64,000 nt of DNA, from positions 19,173,308-19,237,307 of the forward strand of contig JAJEKV010000008.1 in NCBI GenBank assembly GCA_021234155.1. Reading direction: 5' to 3'. Of this stretch, positions 55,600 to 64,000 are shown piece by piece (position 1 is the first letter of the stretch; every line of letters begins with the position of its first letter). The notes under the pieces are model-generated. The model did not search any database. It was given only the letters and a program-made list of their open reading frames with translations, and was not told the origin of the DNA. Position numbers and translations under genes: made by a program. The DNA is from Isoetes taiwanensis (lineage: Eukaryota > Streptophyta > Lycopodiopsida > Isoetales > Isoetaceae).

Positions 55600-56465
55600 C
55601 TACGATGCACCACATGATTCACCACATGATTCACCAAATGCACCACATGATTCACCACATGCACCATTTGCATCACCAAACATGTTGGTCAATGAAAGTC
55701 AAACATGTAACAAAGGTCATGTAAAGGCTCAAGCATGCCAAGGTGGCTCAAATATGCCACCTAGGCTCCAACATGCCAAGGTGGCTCAAACATGCCACGT
55801 AAGCTCCAACATGCCACCTACGATGCACCACATGATTCACCAAATGCACCTCATGATTCACCACATGCACCATTTGCATCACCAAACATGTTGGTCAATG
55901 AAAGTCAAACATGTAACAAAGGTCATGTAAAGGCTCAAAAGCATGCCAAGGTGGCTCAAATATGCCACCTAGGCTCCAACATGCCAAGGTGGCTCAAATA
56001 TGCCACGTAAAGCTCCAACATGCCACCTACGATGCAACATATGATTCACCACATGATTCACCAAATGCACCTCATGATTCACCACATGCACCATTTGCAT
56101 CACCAAACATGTTGGTCAATGAAAGTCAAACATGTAACAAAGGTCATGTAAAGGCTCAAGCATGCCAAGGTGGCTCAAATATGCCACCTAGGCTCCAACA
56201 TGCCAAGGTGGCTCAAACATGCCACGTAAGCTCCAACATGCCACCTCACGATGCACCACATGATTCACCACATGATTCACCAAATGCACCTCATGATTCA
56301 CCACATGCACCATTTGCATCACCAAACATGTTGGTCAATGAAAGTCAAACATGCCACGTAAGCTCCAACATGCCACCTCGATTCACCACATGATTCACTA
56401 CATGGTTCACCAAATGCACCACATGATTCACCACATGCACCATTTGCATCACCACATCTATCACG
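55600..56465. repeat. 206-220-base tandem array with CACCACATG and CATGCC words, element E
   Basis: caccatttgcatcaccaaac starts at about 55662, 55868, 56087 and 56308, with a final partial copy at 56436. Within each unit are sub-repeats: ccacatgattcaccaaatgc and catgccaaggtggctcaaat / atgccacctaggctccaaca. Open frames across the array are by-products of the repeat. Confidence 0.88.
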
Positions 56466-59400
56466 ACATGTAACACCACATTGTCATGAATCTTTGAATA
56501 CATCAATTTCTTACGGAGATTTGAACTCCACCGTAGTGTTGCTCGTCACCGAAAAAGTCTATTGTATACAATAGTATACAACAATGTACATTAGAGTGTC
56601 AATAAAAGAATAGGTTACAAGAATAACCTCTTTGGTTACAATAATACAAACATGTGATTACAAGTAAAGATCTATTGATCTGTCAACCTCGACTTCATTA
56701 CTACGAAGAATCGTAGCTTCACAACATCAATCATCATTCTGCGCGTGTCCAACAGCTCGCAACTATAAATTGGTACATCCTGCAACAAACATATCAGGCC
56801 TCACATTGGATGAGTAATACCTTCAAATTCTGAACTCACCTTGCATTGGGATAGTATGTCCAAGTCTCGCATTCTGCAGCCACAACTTTCTTTACAAAGA
56901 CACATATAGCAGGACCACCACGACCAGCAATCGGTGAGTGGGGAACTTGTAATTTTCTTGTGGCCTTGCCTTTATGGTGCTTGGGAATTTTGTGTTTGCA
57001 TCCTCAACAAAACTCATGACGGTGACATTTAACATTTCTAAGACATTTCTAAATGGTACGACACGGCGACATTTAACCTGGCTGACCTCCAAGACCTACA
57101 ATGACATACACTATCCAGTCTTTGTACGATAACATCTTTGGCGAATGGTACATTCGAAATTGCAAGTTGAGGGTGCAACAGTTTGTCCTTTGAAGCAAGC
57201 TCGTTCGGCGATAATGTGTAAATGGCGGATCCATGAAATGGAACCTCTGTTCCATGTCATGCTTGATGCGAGTTGGTGCATACACACTTAAAAGTCCAAG
57301 GTGCGGTAAAACAAGATGATTTAAGAAACAACGAAGACTTCAAATCTGAGTTGTTTATATTAAATTACTAACCTCATGAAGAAATGGACTATCCCGTCAT
57401 CCTTTGAACCAATCCCTACTTTTCTCCAATATTACGATTGCCTCTTGATCAAGCACAAGAGGCTCCTGGCATCCTTTAAACACTTCAAGTGGCAAGTGTT
57501 ACAGTGGGATGTGGCGCTCTTAACACCTACTTGATCCTCGTCTTTGGTGGTGCAAGTTTACATTCAGCAAATGGAAGATTATTGAAAACCTTGAGGAACA
57601 TTGAAATAGCCAAGAAATGAACAATTGAAGTAAAACTTTGTTTATATTAAAAAAGTCAAGAGAGGTTACATCATATACACAATAATACTATTTCTAGGCT
57701 TTAGTTCTATGTTTTTCATCATATTAATACAAATTTGACTCTCGATGTCAAACATATTCAAATTTTTGTTGCTTTTCGACATAACTTTACACATTCCCCG
57801 CCTTGACAACCCCCTCAAGCCAAACCTTTAGATCATTCATGAGGAAATTGCCATCTACTCTGTCGAGGGCCCCAATTTGTTTGGATGATCATGGTGTTTA
57901 GGCGCATTGAGGTACCCTTTGTATCTGCTTTGTCATCAATGAGAAGCCGCGTTCTCTTTTGTGAAACCCGAAATTAAATTAGTAGACCTTTTTGGTGCTT
58001 CAAAAAATTGGCTTTTCTTGTTAAATAAATTTGTATTGGTACAATGATCCCGACTCCATATGAACTTGAATTTGTCCTTGTGTTTCATCAATGCTCCCTT
58101 AACTATGACTCTCAAGTTTTGAGCCTGGGCTGGACCAAAGTGCTATATGAAAATTACATTTGCACCAATCTATGAACTCGGCCCACTAGTCTAGTTACTA
58201 CCCACTTGGTTACGGTAAGTGTGATCAACTTAACATCATCTTCTTTGGCGGTGGGTATGGACTCACTCTTGTCATAGCTTCTACCCGAACTCCATTGTAG
58301 TAAAAACAAGCAAGATTGGGCTTAACCTTGTAGTCTTACGCATGGGCGAGAGTTGGTGCGGGGCTGGAAACTTCTGCTTGACATTTCTTGGTCGCGGGGC
58401 TGGAAACTTACGTGAATCTCTTAAAAGTGCGGGGCTGGAAACTTCGCTTCCAGAATGTCTTGGAGGTGTCTTTTGCTTGGAATTCTGCTCTTGCTTTTCT
58501 CCGAGACACTTCCTTAAATACTGCAAAAATTTAACAGATTCGGTAACTATATGGGTCAAATTAAAAGAAGACAGGCACAAAAAGGTTGGAAGTTACCTTG
58601 TGACTTACATTCCGCGAAACGATTTGTTCGGATCATAACCTGATGCATCTGGCGATTTGGCGATTGGTGTGGTGGCATGACTTAATGCATCTGTTGATCT
58701 GGCGGATTGTTGTCGGTTAGGAGCACCTATTGGAGCTTGACTTGATGCACCCTCTGATTTGTTGACATCTACTGATTTGTCCGGCTTCCTCGTAACCATC
58801 TTCTCGATTTGCCCGAGTTTCTATCTGTGTCTAATGCTTTGAAGGGGTGTGAGTGTCTTGTCCCCTAAACCCGACCACATTGTACATCTATATCTACAAA
58901 GTAGGGATGAAGAAGTAAGCTACATATCCCAATTGCATCAAACAAGACTTGGTTACCTTTGAGGGTAGAAAATAATTCCCTTTTGGTGTGCTAGATGGAC
59001 TCACATAGTCATTGCCATCGGTATGAGCAGTTAGACTGAATTAAATGCGGCACCATGCTCTCAAAAACCCACGAATTGAATCACAATTGATTGTAACTAT
59101 GCTTTGGTTTTTTTTAACTAAGCTCGGACTTTTTACTCTCTTTCACGATGTTCTGTTTTTATATATCTAAAGTGTCCCCTAAAATGAGCGGCGATCTCAT
59201 CCCTGGGGCACTTTAGATACCTAAAAAAGGAGAAGCAAAAGAGACTAAGCCAACCAGGATCTTGTTTTATGTCGGGGCTTACTCCTTTTCGAGTTTCTGC
59301 TTGAAGTATCTAATTAAGCCACACGAGTGGCGATGACATCCTAGGGGAAAATTAGATCGATGATAAACGAGAAAACGAAGGAGACTAAGCCAGGCTTACT

Positions 59401-60164
59401 CTCTTTTCGAGCTACCTATAAGTGCTCACCTGTAAGTGCCTCAGTAGCTTGAAGTTGCTTTTGATCCTCCCTACTCACACCTAAGGCTTGTACCCATGCT
59501 GTAGAAAATTCATGACAGCAATTCTCAATGCAACAGTGATTACAAATCCTGCAAAGTGAACGCAAATTTGTCAATGAGAATACAATTATACTAAGCACTT
59601 CAGAATTTTGTTATGAAGTACCTCAAGAGGCCGGCGGACATGGAAGATGGTATTGGTGGACCCATTCACAAATCAAAGTTGGTAGTGGTTTCCCCATCCA
59701 ATCGGAGGATCTTGCCACAGAATGGACAGCCACTACCATAATCTTCAGCCTTATCAAGGTCTGGAAGTAGTGGATCCAAGACAAATAAAGGAAGACGGTC
59801 CTTGCAAGGCGAAACCTCTCTAACCTTGGTTCCAAAGACTCAATCTTTGTTGTTATACGCTTCCCTGGCCGCCATGATTAAGCTCCTCGATTTTTTGTGC
59901 GCTCAAGTTACGGTAATAGTTCCTTCATTTCGACCTCAGATTCTTGGCATATAGCCCGAATCCGCCTCGCACGACTTGGTTTATCCTTAATCATTCCTTC
60001 CCATTTTTTAAATCTTTATTCATCTTCTCGATGCGGAACTCAAGTTCTTTGAACCTTCATTTGTAGCACCACGCGCAGGCTTTGATCACAAGTTTGCAAC
60101 CTTGCCTTTACATGAATCACTTCGATCTTGTAGAGTTGATCCATTCTCCCGGTGTCTGTTGAAT
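56466..60164 (-). other. Element E, decayed minus-strand gene region
   Basis: Protein-like frames on the minus strand, all short: 57285-56892 (MYAPTRIKHDMEQRFHFMDP; VEDANTKFPSTIKARPQEN), 58799-58605 (VTRKPDKSVDVNKSEGASSQ), 59835-59623 with a possible CPFCGK pair in the adjacent frame, and 59598-59416 with CRICNHCCIENCCHEF, a Cys-rich block that could be part of a zinc finger. They probably derive from one or more accessory or transposase genes, but I recognise none of them. Confidence 0.35.
58358..58444. repeat. Three copies of GCGGGGCTGGAAACTT
   Basis: The 16-base word starts at 58358, 58394 and 58429, in units of about 36 bases. Confidence 0.85.
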
Positions 60165-60189
60165 TCATCTGGAAAGTAATCCAAGGTTA

Positions 60190-60720
60190 GTACCACATGA
60201 CACAACAGGCACCACTTTACACACCACAAATTCCATCATGACAAACTTTGCACCACAAATGGCGTCATATTCACCACATGTGGTGTGGCATGTGGCACCA
60301 AACTGGTGCCACATGCCACACCACATATGGCACCACAATGCACCCAAGGCACCACATATGGCAATCCATTACTTCGCACCACAAATGGCGTCAAAGACAC
60401 CACATGTGGTGCAAAATGTGGATCCATAGTGGTGCCACATTAGACACCACATGTGGCACCACAATGCACAGAAGGCACCACATCCGGCAGGCATCCACCA
60501 CCCTATATGTGGCAGATAGCGTGGTGCAATATTTAGCGCAGCAGTTGGCACCACATATGGCAGACAATCCACCATTCACAAGTATCACCATATCTAACAT
60601 CACATATGTATGACACTAAGTATAGAAACATATGGAAGCCAATTCACTATTCGGAAAGGTACCACGTTTGGTACTATATGTGACACTACATATGCTACAA
60701 ACTACATTATTAACATATAA
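60190..60720. repeat. CACCACA/TGTGGTG repeats with long inverted repeat, element E
   Basis: Dense, irregular copies of ggcaccacatatggc, caccacatgtggtg and accacaaatggcgtca. A perfect inverted repeat with 23-base arms (60278-60300 and 60304-60326, starting ATGTGGTGTGGCATG) and a 3-base loop lies inside. Words are shared with the arrays at 52620 and 55600. Confidence 0.8.
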
Positions 60721-61076
60721 TTGGCACCATATGACCGTCTGTAACACATTTGGAGCTACATACTCATTGTGAACTGAAATTATCCACCACAACTTCGAAA
60801 CTAGCGGCAGACAAATTTCCTACACATAACTTACAACACACCCAAATGAAGAAGTAAGTGGTGTACTTGATTGTTCAAGCTTGCTAGACCTTGCTGGAAA
60901 ATAACAGTTCCAATATTAAATTGCATCATATGGTGGTTCCAGAAGAAGAGGGTTGAAAAGTACCTATTTTTTCGATTTTTTCCCCAGATTCTTCTTACGA
61001 CTTGAGGAGGCTTGAATTGTGGCCTAGTCATTTCAAGAGAGGAAGCATCATCGTGGCATGTCGCTCTGCTTCCTCT

Positions 61077-61815
61077 CTATTTGAAATGCTTGCATTCTTC
61101 CTCTTCACGTTGCGTTAGAGGCTTGACTCTTTTTCTTAATTGTTGCGGAAACTCAACCAGTTTATTTCTTTTCCTTTTGTGTGAAGGTAATACGCAATGA
61201 CCATAGTCTGTGAGGCCATGCCTCCCCAAGCACACTTCACCCACCTGTGATTTTTTGTAAAGGCACATATATTCATTATACCTCTCCTTGCTCAGATTCT
61301 TCAACCTGCATGATGAAACAAAACAATATTCTAAACAACGAGAGAATCATGGGCATCCCAGAATCTAGAATGCAACCCACACAGCAAAGTGGATTTTCCT
61401 AATACTTTTCGGTCCCCAAATGGACTCGATTTCTTCTTGTGTGGCGTAATGCTTTTCTTGCTGTACATTTCCTTGTAGGTGTATCCCGTGGCATTCAAGT
61501 CCGGTATGATCGAGCCATTTAAATGATCGATCTTCTTGCCCGAAAAATCGAAAATGGTCTTGCCGGATTAAGGGAGCGTGTCGAGTTTTGAGGGAAAATG
61601 AAAATTGAGAATCGAAATGGTCTTGCGGATTAAGGGGCGTGATCGAGTTTTGAGGGAAAATGATGGGTAATGCGTTCTTTGAATAAGCCTGAATAAGACT
61701 GAAAGGACAAAATTTTGAATAAGTAATCATGTGTATTTTTGAAAAAATAACTCCCTCTCCCACTACAAATTCGGTAGTTCCCACCACACTTAGCACCCAA
61801 AAATGTGGTGCTAAA
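61077..61815 (-). other. Element E, broken minus-strand exons next to right TIR
   Basis: 61315-61077 encodes RLKNLSKERYNEYMCLYKKS, HGLTDYGHCVLPSHKRKRNK (basic cluster) and stops; upstream 61540-61365 gives RSFKWLDHTGLECHGIHLQG and TQEEIESIWGPKSIRK. Near 61555-61660 a phrase of about 60 bases (tcttgcggattaaggg..gatcgagttttgagggaaaa) is duplicated. Likely the first exons of the minus-strand gene; not recognised. Confidence 0.35.
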
Positions 61816-61826
61816 ATGCACGTTTT

Positions 61827-61852
61827 TGTTCCACTACAACATGCTTTCACCC
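61827..61852. repeat. Element E right terminal inverted repeat
   Basis: TGTTCCACTACAACATG followed by CTTTCACCC, the reverse complement of 51445-51470, then target duplication ATTG. Confidence 0.93.
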
Positions 61853-62012
61853 ATTGGGCTCACGCGAACGGGTCCTCACTCGCCGTACGCGGGTGTTGGA
61901 ATACCTAGTCCAATGGAAGAATTTGCCTGTTGAGGATGCCACATGGGAACCATCTTCATTTGTGGCAGATTTCCCTGAGATTCTGGAAGAATACTTGGGA
62001 CTTCGACAATGA
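61853..62012 (+). pseudogene. Gypsy chromodomain (3' end of pol)
   Basis: In frame with the integrase once element E is excluded. Encodes the chromodomain core VLEYLVQWKNLPVEDATWEP and ends at TGA (62010-62012). In chromoviruses this domain steers integration to chromatin marks. It is cut off from the integrase by 10.4 kb here, so this copy cannot supply the fusion protein. Confidence 0.88.
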
Positions 62013-62030
62013 GGACATTGTCTTCTTTAA

Positions 62031-62041
62031 GTCGGAGGGAA
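62031..62041 (+). promoter_or_regulatory. Polypurine tract
   Basis: GTCGGAGGGAA directly before the 3' LTR; priming site of plus-strand DNA synthesis. Confidence 0.85.
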
Positions 62042-62252
62042 TGTAAGGAACCTAAGACACGTATACGACAGGACCATGGTCACGTATTTTTGTACATAAA
62101 TACTTATACAGTATTTATACTTTTGTACATGTCATTTGGGACATGACCTTTCATTTGGGACTTATGTCCTTCTTTGTATTATTTTAAAACGTAATATAAG
62201 AGAGAGATATTAGATAGTATATGGTTTGTTTCTCTCTCTTGGGTTTCTTTCA
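62042..62252 (+). repeat. Gypsy 3' LTR
   Basis: 211 bp, differing from the 5' LTR only at the seventeenth base by eye. ATCAT target duplication follows at 62253-62257. Confidence 0.93.
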
Positions 62253-62257
62253 ATCAT

Positions 62258-63960
62258 CTCTTAGACTCTGAATGCTTCTCCTAAATTCCTTGCTCTGCCA
62301 ATGAGCTGCAAAGTTGTGATGCACAAACTTTTTCATGTGATCAAACATAGCAGATAGCATGAAAGGAGCATCTGTTTGCTTCTCCACCAATCTTAGTCTT
62401 CTAAAAGTGCCCTTCCTTGACTTCTCGTCATATAACAGTAAGCCTGCCATTTAACATCATCTTCATTATTCTGATCAGTCTCTTTTGGACATAAGGGAAT
62501 CTTTTGCTTACCACATTTTTCACAATCCCCCCTTATGCACTTCAGATTGTGCCACTCTTCCCTTTCCTCTTTTTGGCAAACCATTTCTCTCCAAAGAGTG
62601 CTAACATTACAAAATGTAAGCTTTTGTGCCTGACAAACCCCATCATGTGTACCAACAGTACATACATCACAATTGCAACTGCAATTTATGTGAAACTTCA
62701 ACCTCATAGAGTTGAAAGCTTTTCTGAAATTCTCTGCTTGTTCATGCTTGACACAACAGCAAGTGTTTCTCTCTTTCAATTTCCTTATGCAACTTGGTTT
62801 CAGGTATTCGAACATTCTAATACCAACATCTGCATCTGGATTCTCCTCCACAAAGTGCTCATACAGCTCAGCCTACACATTGCAAAAGAAAATAGGTAAG
62901 TTGGAGAAGACTGTGCATTGAATACCTTACATATCCAGTACATAAGTAAGAAATACTATGTATACCAGTACATATCAGTTGTACATGTAAAAAGATTTGA
63001 TTGAATCTATACATAGTCAGTACATATGTACAGTAGATTATGTATAGTATCAATTTATAGCACATTTAATCCTACATCCTTACACTATGTACATATATAT
63101 CACATAATATACATGAAATACTTCCAAGAGCAAGTAGATGACCCCATAAACCTCATTTACATGTATAATCTGAGAAGCAAAACAGAATCAAAAAGGCTAC
63201 ATCAAAGCAAGTAAACTAAGATTGGTAGAGGAGTTCACATATGTGCATGAAAATGTACATGAAAACTAAAAAGAAACTGAAATGTAATAGTTTCTTTGAC
63301 AAAAGCTTTAATACCTGAGGAATGTCAAGATACTGGATTGCCTCGCTTCTTTTTTTCCTCACATCCCTGTACTTTGGTGAAACCTTGGTGTTGTTAAGCC
63401 AGAACTGGATGACTTTTAGCTTGGTTTCTTCATCCAAACGATCAGATCTAGCCTTCCTGCCTGCTAATGCCCAAATGTTTGAACCAAGAATTGCCATTCT
63501 CTTTCTTCTACTAGCGAAGATATGAAAGATTTGGGGATGGCATTTGAGCATCTTGCAAGCAATTCCCTTTGCTTCAAATCACCATTTTCCCCACAAACCA
63601 TTGATAAAACCTGAGTGCTTGGCAGCCAATTTATCACCACTATTAGAGCATTTTACCTCTTCCAATCCATCATTAAGGTTTTCTAAAATTGCATGCTTGA
63701 CCACTGCTTGTGAAGGCAACCCAATCACAGGTTCAAAAAGCTCCAATAGCATGTGATCTTGCAAGAATCTAGAAGCAAATAAGTACCTTTGATTAGGAGC
63801 CAGAGATTCAGCTTCTTTTCTCATAACAGTAACAGCATTTTGCACACTGGTCCGTTGGTCTCCATATTCTATTCTATTCTTATTTTTTTGGTAACATACC
63901 TTGAGGATGTACTACCCTTTTCAATTTCGCTATCATGCTCTGCCATCTTCTTTTTCCCTT
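62258..63960 (-). pseudogene. Element D transposase, N-terminal part (split by Gypsy, runs off window)
   Basis: Exon pieces in order on the minus strand: 63845-63579 (LAPNQRYLFASRFLQDHMLL), 63551-63314 (ILGSNIWALAGRKARSDRLD, VIQFWLNNTKVSPKYRDV, donor at PQ|GT), 62870-62393 (YLKPSCIRKLKERNTCCCVK, then a Cys-rich block CSCNCDVC, LWREMVCQKEEREEWH, CEKCGKQKIPLCPKE) and, after a frameshift, HNFAAHWQSKEFRRSIQSLR to 62258. Every block aligns with elements A and C. The gene is interrupted in the codons after RDD by the Gypsy and continues at 39595. The true start lies beyond 63960. Confidence 0.72.
62936..63110. repeat. GTACAT cluster within element D
   Basis: At least six GTACAT/ATGTAC words (cagtacataag, ccagtacatatcag, ttgtacatg, cagtacatatgtacag, atgtacatat) lie in an intron of the transposase gene. 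Matches the motif of the left subterminal region at 34150-34530. Confidence 0.5.
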
Positions 63961-64000
63961 TCTCATCTCTCCCACTTTCGAAATTACTGCATGCCACCTG

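Larger units (their letters stand above)
51445..61852. mobile_element. Element E: 10.4-kb TIR transposon rich in tandem repeats
   Basis: Perfect 26-base terminal inverted repeats (51445-51470, 61827-61852) start GGGTGAAAGCATG and contain GTAGTGGAACA. Target duplication ATTG at 51441-51444 and 61853-61856; removal restores the Gypsy frame from integrase into the chromodomain. No intact gene is seen: a basic-region gene on the plus strand at the left, a Ser/Glu-rich gene and many broken frames on the minus strand. Several repeat blocks share the words GTGGTG/CACCAC. No transposase motif is visible, so it is probably non-autonomous. Confidence 0.88.
39601..62252 (+). mobile_element. Chromodomain Ty3/Gypsy retrotransposon with two nested insertions
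   Basis: TG..CA LTRs of 211 bp (39601-39811 and 62042-62252) differ at one base as read by eye (agaGacg versus agaCacg) and are flanked by ATCAT (39596-39600, 62253-62257). tRNA-iMet primer site at 39814, polypurine tract at 62031. The coding order is gag, protease, RT, RNase H, integrase, chromodomain, i.e. a chromovirus. Removing elements C and E with one copy of each target duplication leaves about 5.9 kb. It has at least three frameshifts and two internal stops, so this copy is inactive. It inserted into the transposase gene of element D. Confidence 0.92.

Noticed and set aside
55682-56393. Plus-strand open frames with His/Met-rich repeats
   Set aside because: By-products of the 206-220-base tandem array; frames shift between units.
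60236-60613. Cys/His-rich open frames suggesting zinc fingers
   Set aside because: Produced by CCACA/TGTGG repeats on both strands; no consistent ligand spacing.

Overview
The window looks like nuclear DNA of a land plant. It holds plant-type Copia and chromodomain Gypsy retrotransposons (tRNA-iMet primer site TGGTATCAGAGC), Helitrons carrying pieces of plant cell-wall and phenylpropanoid-type genes (xyloglucan endotransglucosylase, O-methyltransferase), and intron-containing genes with GT..AG borders. The abundance of large, poorly known DNA transposons suggests a big seed-free plant genome (fern, lycophyte or moss); that is inference only. I see no ordinary single-copy host gene, rRNA or tRNA gene. 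Essentially everything that can be identified is mobile DNA in layers.

Layout. 323-4194 and 6175-8566 are two related Helitrons on the minus strand, with identical 3' hairpins and CTAG ends in A|T sites. A minus-strand Copia remnant follows (pol 16742-18563, 3' LTR split into 16464-16640 and 9028-9177). Its LTR is interrupted by a 7.3-kb terminal-inverted-repeat transposon, element A (9182-16459, TSD AATA), which encodes a RING-H2/coiled-coil protein and an intact FCP1-like HAD protein on the plus strand and, converging on them, a DDE-type transposase on the minus strand. 18552-23220 holds a second unit (F1) of the same design: a coiled-coil/RING gene facing a decayed minus-strand gene of DUF7869-like type. 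25800-33930 (F2) holds four tandem arrays sharing one GC-rich 22-base palindrome, and a gene whose protein begins exactly like histone H3 (MARTKQTAR) and continues into a possible ParB-like domain.

From about 34000 to beyond the right edge lies element D: a Ulp1-like cysteine protease gene and a second HAD-like gene (plus), then the convergent transposase (minus). The transposase gene is split by a young chromodomain Gypsy (39601-62252, TSD ATCAT, the two 211-bp LTRs differing at one base as read by eye). That Gypsy has in turn been hit by element C (44115-50468, TSD CCAT, internally deleted transposase) and element E (51445-61852, TSD ATTG, 26-base perfect TIRs, packed with tandem repeats).

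Elements A, C and E share TIRs beginning GGGTR and 4-bp target duplications. A, C and D share the transposase; A and D share the HAD protein. Each element is peppered with its own short motif (AGCACCT in A, GTACAT in D, CCACACCA/CACCAC in E, GCCCAATTT in F2). My interpretation is one transposon group, possibly Sola-like because of the 4-bp target duplications, that carries exchangeable proteins aimed at host modification systems: RING ligases, a SUMO-type protease, a CTD-phosphatase-like HAD protein and, in F2, a histone-tail mimic. Many reading frames are broken by single-base indels; I cannot tell decay from uncorrected sequencing error.
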